Source of the DNA: Bacteroidota bacterium | Lineage (GTDB): Bacteria > Bacteroidota > Bacteroidia > Bacteroidales > WCHB1-69 | DNA length: 47,566 bases | Reading direction: 5' to 3' | Assembly (NCBI GenBank): GCA_017860455.1 | Contig: JAGDMF010000015.1 | Location: forward strand, 1-47,566 | Shown: positions 26,931 to 34,941 of the stretch, piece by piece | Position numbering within the stretch: position 1 is the first letter of the stretch | Layout of the letters: every line of letters starts with the position of its first letter | The notes under the pieces: model-generated | Databases searched by the model: none | What the model saw: the letters and a program-made list of their open reading frames with translations, nothing else | What the model was told of the DNA's origin: nothing | Translations under genes and position numbers: made by a program

Positions 26931-27677
26931 TTATCTTTTCTTCCAGCAGGTGCGTGCGGTGGCACAGGGTTTGGAATCTTTTTGTGTGCAGATCGTATGC
27001 AGAAAAGTGTTTTCTGGTTCTGTTTGCTGACACGATGATATTATGGTGTCTTCATATTTTGATTCGGCAATAAATCTTCCATCTATAGATTGAAGATAAT
27101 AATGATCAAAAATTTCATCTGGAACAGATTCAATAAGCCATTGCAAATATTTGATATTGTTAACATGATGATAAACATCTACATCAAACATGTTGACATC
27201 AAAATGTTTCGCATTGTCTGCTATTCCAATGGGTAAGATCTTTTTGTTGATATCATGATCTATGCTCATTTCAGAACAAATCCCCCATTTTTGTTTGATC
27301 TCTTCATACACTGGTGCAGGTCTTCGCTTCTCAATATCAAAGAACACCCATAATCCTCTTGATCTACCAATAACTTTCATGTTCTGATCAAAAATTAAAT
27401 TTTCACGTAGTCCTTTTATCATTGAAAATTCAGACATCCAGGTTCTAATTGTGATGTTCTCTTTGTATACAGGATAACGTTCCATCTCAATAATCCCGGA
27501 AAGTAATACCCATCCAATATTTCTATTTTGTAGTTCATACAATCCATATTGAATTGAATCACAGTGATCTGCAGCAGTTTCCTCTAGTAAAGTTAATAAA
27601 GTTGTTGTCGATGCTTCTCCGAATTTATTCATTTCGAAGTATCTTAATTGGAATTGTTTGTCAAAATAGTTCTGCAT
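26931..27677 (-). CDS. acyl-ACP thioesterase
   Basis: A double-hotdog thioesterase of the FatA/FatB-like family (PF01643), 248 residues. It hydrolyses acyl-ACP to end fatty acid elongation or release free fatty acids in the cytoplasm. The first hotdog spans about 1-125, with LRYFEMNKFGEAS at the start, GWVLLSG, and FSMIKGLRE after the central strands. The second carries the active-site region VDVYHHVNNIKYLQWL (about 168-183), with the Asn and His expected for the family. The C-terminus ends CATARTCWKKR, matching a terminal strand. No TAnnTTTG box is obvious upstream. Confidence 0.88.
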   Translation of the reverse strand: MQNYFDKQFQLRYFEMNKFGEASTTTLLTLLEETAADHCDSIQYGLYELQNRNIGWVLLSGIIEMERYPVYKENITIRTWMSEFSMIKGLRENLIFDQNMKVIGRSRGLWVFFDIEKRRPAPVYEEIKQKWGICSEMSIDHDINKKILPIGIADNAKHFDVNMFDVDVYHHVNNIKYLQWLIESVPDEIFDHYYLQSIDGRFIAESKYEDTIISSCQQTEPENTFLHTICTQKDSKPCATARTCWKKR

Positions 27678-27727
27678 ATTGTCTTTATTTAGAAAAAGTT
27701 AACGTAAAAAAACACTATTTATTTTAA

Positions 27728-27790
27728 ATGAATAATGAATAATGAATAATGAATAATGAAAAATGAAAAATGAAAAATGAAAAATGAATA
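27728..27790 (+). repeat. nine-unit ATGAATA/ATGAAAA heptamer array
   Basis: Four ATGAATA, four ATGAAAA and one ATGAATA in exact 7-bp register, 63 bp in all. It lies in the divergent gap between the thioesterase and the T9SS cargo gene. Five bases (GTACA) separate it from the next array. Confidence 0.92.
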
Positions 27791-27795
27791 GTACA

Positions 27796-27858
27796 GTTAC
27801 TTGTTACCTGTTACTTGTTACCTGTTACCTGTTACCTGTTACTTGTTACTTGTTACAT
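27796..27858 (+). repeat. nine-unit GTTACTT/GTTACCT heptamer array
   Basis: Nine units differing only at positions 6-7 (GTTACTT, GTTACCT, terminal GTTACAT), again exactly 63 bp. The array runs to within 7 bp of the -7 box at 27866 and therefore covers the -33 region of that promoter. A TTG inside the array (27843-27845) is 20 nt upstream of the -7 box. Confidence 0.92.
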
Positions 27859-27865
27859 TATTTTG

Positions 27866-27873
27866 TATATTTG
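27866..27873 (+). promoter_or_regulatory. -7 promoter box for the T9SS cargo gene
   Basis: TATATTTG followed by CA, preceded by TTACATTATTTTG. The upstream recognition element would have to come from the GTTACTT array. Confidence 0.72.
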
Positions 27874-27896
27874 CATCTTAGTTAAAATCAATCGCC

Positions 27897-29243
27897 ATGA
27901 AAAAATTAGTTATTATTTTGATCGTTTTGATCTCATTTTCAAAACTATATTCCCAACAACCATGTCATGCCTTTTTTACATGGTATTGGGTTCCAAATCC
28001 CTCCAGTTCTGTTCAGACTATTCAATTTCAGGATTCAAGTTTTGTTTACTACAATTTGGATTCTATCGTTTCATGGAACTGGACGTTTGTAGGTTGTGGA
28101 ATTTCAAGCACTTCCAATTTGCAAAATCCGACACTTTTCACTTCTCCAAACTGTATCACCGTTGCTACTTTAACCATCACGACAGCTAATGGTTGTATTA
28201 ATACCTATACTGATACGATCTATTATGGCTATAATCCTTGTAATACACCGGTTTCTCCAGTGATTGTTTCTTCTCCGGCGAATAATTGTATTGGTTCGAT
28301 TACTTTGGCTTCTACTCAAACCAATTTAAATTTCCAGTGGAATAACGGAACTACCGGAAACGCGCTGCTTAATCTTTGTCCGGGAAATTATTCCGTCACA
28401 GTCACCAATCCAACACAAAATTGTTTTAATGTTTATCATTATACAGTTCCATTGATTTCTGTAAACAATTGCAATTATGTTGTTACCGGAACAATTTCTC
28501 CTGTATTTACTCCAGGAGGTTCCGACGGATCAATAGCTGTATCAGTAGTCAACCCTAATGTCATCAATCTTCCATACACTTATCAATGGAATACAGGAGA
28601 TACCACTGCAACAGTTACCGGATTATCTGTGGGACTCTATTCTGTTACCGTTTATTCTCCGGCATGTTCTCAGGGCGTTCAACACTATTTCTATGTGTAT
28701 GAATTAAATCCCGGTATAGATACAACGCTAATTGGGTACTTTCAAAATCTGATGGATACCTGTTTAAATTTCACACCTAGTCAATATGCGATTACAGGAT
28801 ATCAAGTTATAAATAATAATACCATATTGGTTTCCTGGCTTTTCACCAGCAGCACCGGGGCAACCCAAACGATAACTACCCAATACAGTTATACTTTTAC
28901 AAATGGGGCTTACTATTTGGTTTTGATTATCAACTGTAACAATGCTAAATCTCTCTTAGGTTTTGGGTCTTACATCAAAATTGACAATATTGTAGGTGTA
29001 GACAACTACAATCAACATTTTAAAATTTACCCAAATCCGGCACAGGATCAGTTTACCATCGATGCCAGCCAAACGCCTTATCAGTTTACCTTATATGATA
29101 TCTCCGGCCGAGAGATCTATCGTACACAAGTTTCAGATCATCAACATGTTGTTTCAGTATCTCATCTATCACCCGGAACCTATTTTATTCAATACAAAAC
29201 GGATCAAGGGATCAGGAATGACAAACTCATGATTCTCAAATAA
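27897..29243 (+). CDS. secreted SprB-repeat-like protein with T9SS type A sorting domain
   Basis: 448 residues with a signal peptide ending at about LYSQ (residue 20). The N-terminal ~90 residues look like a PKD-type domain (IQFQDSSFVYYNLDSIVSWN and FTSPNCITVATLTIT). A SprB-type repeat follows (GTISPVFTPGGSDGSIAV to GLYSVTVYSP, about 198-252), a module found in flavobacterial surface adhesins. A second, more diverged copy lies before it. Residues ~370-448 (FKIYPNPAQDQFTIDAS to NDKLMILK) are a type A sorting domain, so export through SprA is expected. Probable role is a surface or extracellular structural or adhesive protein; no enzymatic domain is visible. Confidence 0.9.
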   Translation: MKKLVIILIVLISFSKLYSQQPCHAFFTWYWVPNPSSSVQTIQFQDSSFVYYNLDSIVSWNWTFVGCGISSTSNLQNPTLFTSPNCITVATLTITTANGCINTYTDTIYYGYNPCNTPVSPVIVSSPANNCIGSITLASTQTNLNFQWNNGTTGNALLNLCPGNYSVTVTNPTQNCFNVYHYTVPLISVNNCNYVVTGTISPVFTPGGSDGSIAVSVVNPNVINLPYTYQWNTGDTTATVTGLSVGLYSVTVYSPACSQGVQHYFYVYELNPGIDTTLIGYFQNLMDTCLNFTPSQYAITGYQVINNNTILVSWLFTSSTGATQTITTQYSYTFTNGAYYLVLIINCNNAKSLLGFGSYIKIDNIVGVDNYNQHFKIYPNPAQDQFTIDASQTPYQFTLYDISGREIYRTQVSDHQHVVSVSHLSPGTYFIQYKTDQGIRNDKLMILK

Positions 29244-29246
29244 CAA

Positions 29247-29312
29247 CCTGTTACCTGTTACCTGATACCTGTTACCTTAAAATTGTTACCTGTTACTTGT
29301 AACCTGTTACAT
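29247..29312 (+). repeat. CCTGTTA/GTTACCT heptamer array before thiL
   Basis: Four units CCTGTTA, CCTGTTA, CCTGATA, CCTGTTA at 29247-29274, a short interruption (CCTTAAAATT), then GTTACCT, GTTACTT, GTAACCT, GTTACAT at 29285-29312. It begins 3 bp after the stop of the cargo gene. A TTG at 29283 that could extend the thiL frame lies inside it. Confidence 0.88.
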
Positions 29313-29319
29313 TATTTCG

Positions 29320-29327
29320 TATTTTTG
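29320..29327 (+). promoter_or_regulatory. -7 promoter box for thiL
   Basis: TATTTTTG followed by CAG, preceded by TTACATTATTTCG. A TTG of the heptamer array (29297-29299) is 20 nt upstream, the same spacing as at 27843. Confidence 0.72.
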
Positions 29328-29351
29328 CAGTGTGAAATTAATCCTTACAAT

Positions 29352-30395
29352 ATGTTAGAAAATAGTAGTAGATCCGAAGCTGTGGACTTTGGTAAAGAAT
29401 CGTTGATCAAACACTTAGGTGAATTTTTTAAACTTCATAATCCCTCTTCCTTATCAGGAATAGAAAACGATGCATCGGTACTTTCTTTCGAAAACCAATT
29501 GGTTTTGACCGCTTCTCAGCTTTTTATGGAGCATGTTCATTTTGATTTGGGCTATTTTCCGCTACGTCATTTGGGATTTAAAATAGTTGCTGCTGCGGCA
29601 TCTGATATCATTGGGATGAATGGAAAACCCTCTCAAATCAGAATTAACATTGCAGCATCAAATCGTTTTTCAGTAGAATCTTTGGAAGAGTTTATCTCAG
29701 GAGTAAGATACTGCTGTGAAAGATATCAGATTGACCTTATTGGCTTAGATATGACCACTTCTGCTACAGGATTGACGATTGCAACATCTATTACAGGGAC
29801 TGCGACAGCAGATCACCTGGTGAAAAGAGATGGGGCAAAAGAGAGTGAGATTATTTGTGTTTCAGGAGATTTGGGAGCTGCCTATACCGGTTTATTGTTA
29901 TTGGAAAGGGAAAAGAGAGTATTTGAAGTAAATCCCAACCAACAACCCGATCTATCCGGATATGAGTACATTTTAGAGCGTGAATTAAAACCTGAACCCC
30001 GTTTGGACGTGATTCAGGAGTTGGCTGAAAAAGGAGTTGTTCCTACTGCCATGATGAATGTAAAAGATGGATTAGCAAATTCATTACTCCATATTTGTCG
30101 CAATTCCAAAGTGGGATGCACTATTTATGAAGAAAAATTACCGATAGATACCATCACATTTGAAACTTTAAAAGAGTTGAAAATTGTGGCTACCACGATT
30201 GCATTGAATGGTGGAGAAGATTATGAACTTGTTTTCACAATCAAACAAGATGATTATGAAAAAGTGAAAAATTTAAAAAGTATTTCTGTTATAGGTTATA
30301 TAACGACAGAAACCGCCGGTAAAAACCTGATCACCAATGATAATTGTCAGATAGAATTGAAAGCTCAGGGATTTCAACCCGGCGCTCAAAACTAA
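29352..30395 (+). CDS. thiL: thiamine-monophosphate kinase ThiL
   Basis: ThiL phosphorylates thiamine monophosphate to thiamine pyrophosphate, the last step of cofactor synthesis. The protein has 347 residues from the ATG at 29352, which sits after the promoter; the longer TTG-start reading would begin inside the repeat array. It has the PurM-like fold motifs: ENDASVLSF near 38, [19 protein letters not shown] around 66-84, [10 protein letters not shown] around 89-98, [11 protein letters not shown] around 171-181, and [12 protein letters not shown] near the C-terminus. The first acidic motif reads ENDAS where most ThiL proteins have GDDAA. Its stop codon overlaps that of prfB on the other strand. 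Confidence 0.92.
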   Translation: MLENSSRSEAVDFGKESLIKHLGEFFKLHNPSSLSGIENDASVLSFENQLVLTASQLFMEHVHFDLGYFPLRHLGFKIVAAAASDIIGMNGKPSQIRINIAASNRFSVESLEEFISGVRYCCERYQIDLIGLDMTTSATGLTIATSITGTATADHLVKRDGAKESEIICVSGDLGAAYTGLLLLEREKRVFEVNPNQQPDLSGYEYILERELKPEPRLDVIQELAEKGVVPTAMMNVKDGLANSLLHICRNSKVGCTIYEEKLPIDTITFETLKELKIVATTIALNGGEDYELVFTIKQDDYEKVKNLKSISVIGYITTETAGKNLITNDNCQIELKAQGFQPGAQN

Positions 30396-31472
30396 TTTTC
30401 CATTAGATACGCTTTAATAAAGTCATCTAAGTCGCCATCCATAACGGCGTTTACATTAGATGTTTCGCAACCTGTTCGAAGGTCTTTCACCATTTTGTAG
30501 GGATGCATCACATAACTTCTGATTTGGGACCCCCATTCGATCCTCTTTTTGGTGCTTTCGATCTGAGACAATTTTTCCCTTTTTTTCTCCAGTTCCCTTT
30601 GATACAACTGAGATTTCAACATCTGCATCGCTTTTTCGCGGTTTTGGAGTTGGGAGCGGGTTTCCTGGCACTCCACAATGATTCCAGAGGGTTGGTGATG
30701 CAATCGCACTGCTGTTTCTACCTTGTTCACATTTTGACCACCGGGACCACTGGAACGATAGGTATCCCAGGAAATATCTGCTGGGTTCACTTCAATTACA
30801 ATATCGTCATTGATAATGGGATAAGCATATACAGATGCAAATGAGGTGTGTCTTCTGTTTGCAGAGTCGAAAGGGGACAAACGAACCAGGCGGTGCACTC
30901 CGTTTTCACTTTTCAGATTACCGTAACCATAAGGACCATCAAGTTCGATAGTTGCCTGTTTGATTCCGGCCACATCACCCTCTTGTTGATCTAAAACCTT
31001 AATGGTAAATTTATTTCGTTCTGCCCATCGGATATACATTCTGAGCAACATTTCCGCCCAATCGCAACTTTCGGTACCACCGGCACCGGAATTGATGGTT
31101 AAAATAACACCTAATGGATCCTCCTCTTCGGACATCATATTGCGGAACTCCAGCTTCTCGATCACTGTTTCCGTCATTTTATATGCTTGATCTGTTTCTG
31201 CTTCGGTCGCTTCCCCTGCATTAAAAAATTCAAAAAGGATAGTCAGGTCATCAAATTGTTGAACAGCCAGATCATATTCTGAAGTCCAGGATTTAATTGC
31301 GCTGATCTCTTTTAATAATTTTTCAGCACTTTTGGGGTCATCCCAAAAATCGGGGTCATGGGATGTTTTTTCTTTTTCATTGATCTCATTGATTTTCGCA
31401 TCAATGTCAAAGACACCTCCTTAGCTCACTGAGTCTGGTTTGTAAGTCTTTAATTTGTTCTGATTGTATCAT
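30392..31472 (-). CDS. prfB: peptide chain release factor 2, with programmed +1 frameshift
   Basis: RF2 reads UGA and UAA stop codons and triggers peptide release. The gene starts at the ATG at 31472-31470. It reads 21 codons ending CTT, meets an in-frame TGA (31409-31407) and must shift +1 to continue, giving 359 residues, the normal RF2 length. The downstream frame contains the stop-codon reading tripeptide SPF in [14 protein letters not shown] and the catalytic GGQ in [13 protein letters not shown]. Its ATG overlaps the recX stop as ATGA, which suggests coupling. An annotation that starts after the frameshift loses about 100 N-terminal residues (domain 1). Confidence 0.95.
31406..31421 (-). 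promoter_or_regulatory. prfB programmed +1 frameshift site with internal Shine-Dalgarno
   Basis: Minus strand: AGGAGG (31421-31416), TGT, then the slippery CTT-TGA-C (31412-31406). This has the same spacing as the E. coli prfB signal. When RF2 is scarce, slow reading of the UGA lets the CUU-decoding tRNA slip forward by one and full-length RF2 is made, an autoregulatory loop. The AGGAGG is one of the few strong Shine-Dalgarno-like sequences in the window. Confidence 0.95.
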
Positions 31473-31906
31473 AGTTTTTCAATTTTATTCATGATTTGAT
31501 CAAAAGAGTACCCTTTTGAGAAGAGAAATCGGATCAATTTGGGTTTTGTTTCGGAAGTAAGTGAATGGGAACGTTTCCATTTCATAATCTCATTATCCAT
31601 ATTTTCCGCCAGTTGACTGGTATCTACTTCAGCTATAACAGTTTGAATAATTGATTCTGCTACCCCTTTTTGGAATAGTCCGGCTTTAATTTTTGCGATT
31701 CCCCACCCTTTGGAGTTCATTTTTCCACGAACATACGTTTCGGCAAACCGGGCATCATCCAGAAAATGTTCTTCTATGAGACGAGCGATAATCTCTTCTT
31801 CCTCCTTTTTAGAAACTTTCAACGTTCTGATTTTCAATCTGGTTTCATAGACGGAACGATCCTGATAAGCACAATAGCGAACTATTTTTTCTAATGGGGT
31901 CATCAT
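31469..31906 (-). CDS. recX: regulatory protein RecX
   Basis: RecX binds RecA filaments and limits their activity. 145 residues, all alpha-helical by pattern. The family's three-helix repeats are visible, with LRTxxxSxxE-like organisation around 18-40 (SVYETRLKIRTLKVS), FLDDARFAETYVRGKMNSKGWG around 50-71, and FLFSKGYSFDQI at the C-terminus. There are two successive ATG codons at the start. It lies 26 bp after RNase G and overlaps the prfB start. Confidence 0.9.
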   Translation of the reverse strand: MMTPLEKIVRYCAYQDRSVYETRLKIRTLKVSKKEEEEIIARLIEEHFLDDARFAETYVRGKMNSKGWGIAKIKAGLFQKGVAESIIQTVIAEVDTSQLAENMDNEIMKWKRSHSLTSETKPKLIRFLFSKGYSFDQIMNKIEKL

Positions 31907-31932
31907 AAAATCAAAGAATAATCAATCCTTTA

Positions 31933-33528
31933 TCACTCTTCAATGGTTGGTTTGGTCCAAAAAACGATTTGATCCTGATCTTTATTGAAGAATTTGAATT
32001 CCAGAAGGTGTTGATTTTGATTGGGAACCAGTTTGATCCATTGTTTATATTTCAGTGACCATTTGAATCTTTTGGAAACCATTTTTTTAGTTAGGTATGC
32101 ATAGACAATGGGGTGAACAGAAATATAAAATTTCTTTTCGATCTGTTTTTCGATCAGGTATTCGATCATATTTTGAATCTCCTCTTCGATCAGAATGGTG
32201 GGTTTCACCTTTCCTGTACCGTGACAAGTGGGGCACTGTTCTGAAGTTTCGATAATGGTAGCCTGGCGCACTCTCTGGCGGGTAATCTGAATCAATCCGA
32301 ATTTATTAACCGGCAAAATGGTATGCTTAGCCTTATCGTTTTTCATCAACTGCACCAAAGTCTGAAATAGAAGGGTTCTATTGGAAGTTTTTTTCATATC
32401 GATAAAATCGATAGTGATTATTCCACCCATATCTCTCAGTCTTAATTGTCTAGCAATTTCGGCAGCAGCTTCCATGTTCACATTGGCAGCATTTTCCTCC
32501 TGATCTTTACCTGCTTTATTTCTATTTCCGCTATTGACATCAATCACGTGCATTGCTTCGGTATGTTCAATAACGAGGTAGATACCATTTTTGATGGTTA
32601 CAATTTTCCCAAACGATCCTTTAATTTGCTTTGAGACATTCATTGTTTCAAAAATCGGTTTAGGATTTTTGTACAGTTTCAGGATATTGGAATAATCGGA
32701 AGAGATGGAGGTTAGGTATTGTTTAATCTCTTGATAGAGAACGGGGTTATCTACATGGATTGCTTCAAAGGATTCGTTAACGATATCTCTGATTAACGAC
32801 GTTGAAATATCCAATTCAGCGGCTACTTTTGCGGGTGCGGTAACTAAAGGAAGTTTATCGATGATCAATTTCCATTTGTCCACTAATTGATTCATATCTT
32901 TGGTAATCTCTTCCAGATTTTTTCCGTTTGCAACGGTTCTGATGATGATACCACATTTTTTAGGTCTGATCGCTTGAACCAAATTTTTAAGTCTGCGTCT
33001 TTCAGCAGAGCTTTTAATTTTTTGAGAAACTGTAACTTTATCCATCAGAGGGACAAGTACTAAAAAGCGACCGGCAAGAGAAATTTCAGTAGTAACGGTA
33101 GCCCCTTTTGTTGAGATAGGTTCTTTGGCAATTTGTACTAAAATTTTCTGTCCTGGAATTAAGACCTCATTAATTTTCCCCACTTTAGGGATTTCCGGTT
33201 GGTAGGGAAAATTAGCTATACTTTTTTTATTGTTTGTGATCACCTGATTCACAAACTCATTCATGGTGCGGGCATGGTTGCCCAAATCAAAATAGTGTAG
33301 AAAAGCATCACGATCACTTCCTATGTTCACAAAAGCCGCATTCATACCTCCCGAATTGGTTTTTTTAACCACTCCAAGATAGATATCCCCAACAGCAAAC
33401 TGATCGGTTGATTTTTCCTTATGGATCTCAACCAACTTCTTATCTTCTAATAGGGCGATCTGGATCTCCTTTTCAAAAGAAGTTATCACTAATTCTTTAC
33501 TGATTGGTTTTGGAAGTTCTTCTGACAT
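31933..33528 (-). CDS. rng: ribonuclease E/G family endoribonuclease
   Basis: A single-strand-specific endoribonuclease that processes rRNA and starts mRNA decay, 531 residues, close to RNase G and without the long C-terminal scaffold of RNase E. The S1 RNA-binding domain is at about 38-125 (GDIYLGVVKKTNSGGMNAAF). The DNase I-like catalytic region has the magnesium-binding aspartates in VIDVNSGNR and TIDFIDMKK. The Zn-link motif CPTCHGTGKV near 435 holds the dimer together. The small-domain tail ends the protein. Together with recX and prfB it forms a minus-strand cluster of RNA, translation and recombination genes. Confidence 0.94.
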   Translation of the reverse strand: MSEELPKPISKELVITSFEKEIQIALLEDKKLVEIHKEKSTDQFAVGDIYLGVVKKTNSGGMNAAFVNIGSDRDAFLHYFDLGNHARTMNEFVNQVITNNKKSIANFPYQPEIPKVGKINEVLIPGQKILVQIAKEPISTKGATVTTEISLAGRFLVLVPLMDKVTVSQKIKSSAERRRLKNLVQAIRPKKCGIIIRTVANGKNLEEITKDMNQLVDKWKLIIDKLPLVTAPAKVAAELDISTSLIRDIVNESFEAIHVDNPVLYQEIKQYLTSISSDYSNILKLYKNPKPIFETMNVSKQIKGSFGKIVTIKNGIYLVIEHTEAMHVIDVNSGNRNKAGKDQEENAANVNMEAAAEIARQLRLRDMGGIITIDFIDMKKTSNRTLLFQTLVQLMKNDKAKHTILPVNKFGLIQITRQRVRQATIIETSEQCPTCHGTGKVKPTILIEEEIQNMIEYLIEKQIEKKFYISVHPIVYAYLTKKMVSKRFKWSLKYKQWIKLVPNQNQHLLEFKFFNKDQDQIVFWTKPTIEE

Positions 33529-33561
33529 AGTATTTGTAATTTAGTAATCCTTATAAACAGA

Positions 33562-33599
33562 AAAACTAAACAGTATGAATGATCATGCTGTTTAGTTTT
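33562..33599 (-). terminator. hairpin after the HU/small-protein transcript
   Basis: A perfect 12-bp inverted repeat, 33562-33573 against 33588-33599 (AAAACTAAACAG and its complement), around a 14-nt loop. The ends of the stem supply a run of T on either strand. It sits 22 bp past the stop of the 29-residue protein and 34 bp before the RNase G start. A terminator or attenuator between them is likely. Confidence 0.65.
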
Positions 33600-33621
33600 A
33601 ACTTTTTAACTCATAAGAGGA

Positions 33622-33711
33622 TTATTTCTTCTTATGTCTATTTTTTCTTAGACGTTTTTTTCTCTTATGAGTTGACATTTTATGTCTTTTTTTCTTTTTT
33701 CCGCTAGGCAT
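33622..33711 (-). CDS. 29-residue basic protein, AURKAIP1/COX24-domain family
   Basis: A short open frame encodes 29 residues, of which most are Lys, Arg or His: it begins MPSGKKKKRHKMSTHKRKKR and ends LRKNRHKKK. This pattern matches the tiny proteins of Bacteroidota annotated with the AURKAIP1/COX24 C-terminal domain (DUF1713). That family includes mitochondrial mS38 and mycobacterial bS22 by my recollection, so a ribosomal role in the small subunit is probable. It starts 17 bp downstream of the HU stop on the same strand and is followed by a hairpin. It is easily missed because of its size. Confidence 0.85.
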   Translation of the reverse strand: MPSGKKKKRHKMSTHKRKKRLRKNRHKKK

Positions 33712-33728
33712 AATAGTTGGATTTAGAA

Positions 33729-34010
33729 TTATTTAATTTTTTTAACTACGTTAACAAAAGTTTTGCAAGGTTTGAACGATGGAATTTTGTGAGCTGGGAT
33801 CACGATAGTAGTTTTTTTCGAGATGTTACGAGCGGTTTTTTCAGCTCTTTCTTTAACGATAAAACTTCCAAATCCTCTTAAATATACGTTTTCATTTTTT
33901 GCTAAAGAACCTTTAACGGTAGTCATAAAAGATTCTACAATGTTTTGAACAGCTTGTTTGTCAATTCCGGTTTTGTTCGAAACTTCATTTACGATTTCAG
34001 CTTTTGTCAT
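33729..34010 (-). CDS. HU-family DNA-binding protein
   Basis: A 93-residue histone-like protein that bends and compacts DNA as a dimer. The N-terminal helices (MTKAEIVNEVSNKTGIDK and VQNIVESFMTTVKGSLAKNE) and the beta-arm entry (VYLRGFGSFIVKERAEKTARN) are intact, as is the Pro-containing arm tip (IVIPAHKIPSFKPCK). A single promoter upstream and the small basic protein just downstream suggest a two-gene transcript of abundant nucleic-acid-binding proteins. Confidence 0.95.
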   Translation of the reverse strand: MTKAEIVNEVSNKTGIDKQAVQNIVESFMTTVKGSLAKNENVYLRGFGSFIVKERAEKTARNISKKTTIVIPAHKIPSFKPCKTFVNVVKKIK

Positions 34011-34064
34011 AATGCTCTAATTTTTTATTGGTTATACAAAATTTTTTGTGAATTTTTCGAACTG

Positions 34065-34072
34065 CAAAGATA
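34065..34072 (-). promoter_or_regulatory. -7 promoter box for the HU gene
   Basis: Minus-strand TATCTTTG followed by CAG, an exact TAnnTTTG match, 54 bp upstream of the HU start. It separates the HU transcript from deoC. Confidence 0.72.
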
Positions 34073-34116
34073 CACATTTATTTGATATTCAGAGCGTATT
34101 AAAAAAAATATTTTTT

Positions 34117-34932
34117 TTATTTCAGTTCAGCAAGTTTATCTGCCAATCTGCTTGCTCCAATTCTAAAATATTCTTTATTTAACCATTTGGTATTCAGTGT
34201 ATTTTCTAGAATTTTGAGGTATAAAAGTGTGGTTTCAGCATCCGCAATTCCACCTGCAGGTTTCATTCCTACGGTGATTCCTGTTTCATTATAGTATTGG
34301 TTAATAGCATCTAACATTACAATAAATGCTTCAGGAGTTGCATTTGTTGCAATTTTTCCTGTAGATGTTTTAATAAAATCAGCACCTGCCTGCATAGCGA
34401 TGTAGGAAGCCTTAAAAATAAGATCCGGTTCAATGAGTTCACCTGTTTCTAAGATTACTTTAAGATGTGCATTTCTGCACTCTTTTTTGATGGCCACAAT
34501 TTCATTAAAAACTTCTTCAAAATTTCCTTCTAAAAACTTTCCGCGGGAGATCACCATATCAATCTCATCGGCACCTTCATTGACAGCATAAGCAACTTCT
34601 GCCAACTTCACAAAAAGGGGCGATTGTCCGGATGGAAAGGCACCTGCGACAGAAGCCACTTTAATGTGGGTATCTTCCAGTAAATCTTTAGCCTGACGGA
34701 TAAAAGGCGGATACACACATACTGCAGCTGTTTGCAGTGCCACAGCTTTCTTACAGAGTTGGTCGATTCTGGCTTGTGTATCGCTTCCCTCCAAAGTGGT
34801 TAGGTCGATGCAACTTAACGCAAAACGATAAGCACTTTTTTCATCAAAGTGCAGAAATTCATTTTTAGATATTGCTTTTATTCTTTGATTAAGTTCCGTG
34901 CGAGAATAGGGGTAAATAGGAATTTTAAACAT
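34117..34932 (-). CDS. deoC: deoxyribose-phosphate aldolase DeoC
   Basis: DeoC cleaves 2-deoxyribose-5-phosphate to glyceraldehyde-3-phosphate and acetaldehyde in deoxynucleoside breakdown. 271 residues with a TIM barrel: EIDMVISRG (about 124-132), the Schiff-base lysine in ADFIKTSTGK (about 187-196), and the second active lysine in VGMKPAGGI (about 220-228). The C-terminal FRIGASR is typical. It starts 9 bp after the PorV-like gene, so they probably share a transcript despite unrelated roles. Confidence 0.95.
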   Translation of the reverse strand: MFKIPIYPYSRTELNQRIKAISKNEFLHFDEKSAYRFALSCIDLTTLEGSDTQARIDQLCKKAVALQTAAVCVYPPFIRQAKDLLEDTHIKVASVAGAFPSGQSPLFVKLAEVAYAVNEGADEIDMVISRGKFLEGNFEEVFNEIVAIKKECRNAHLKVILETGELIEPDLIFKASYIAMQAGADFIKTSTGKIATNATPEAFIVMLDAINQYYNETGITVGMKPAGGIADAETTLLYLKILENTLNTKWLNKEYFRIGASRLADKLAELK

Positions 34933-34941
34933 ATTTAAGGG

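Noticed and set aside
27728-27858. Possible CRISPR array
   Set aside because: Units are 7 bp and directly abutting, with no 25-40 bp repeats, no unique spacers and no cas genes nearby. The same holds for the other word arrays.
29283-29351. TTG start that would lengthen ThiL by 23 residues
   Set aside because: The added codons come from the GTTACCT array and from the promoter itself. The ATG at 29352 gives normal length.
30456-30844. Open frames in other frames of prfB on both strands
   Set aside because: They are shadows of the RF2 coding sequence, which has intact SPF and GGQ motifs.
31407-31409. In-frame TGA in prfB as a sign of pseudogenisation or sequencing error
   Set aside because: The sequence around it is the classical RF2 programmed frameshift signal with exact spacing, so the gene is intact.
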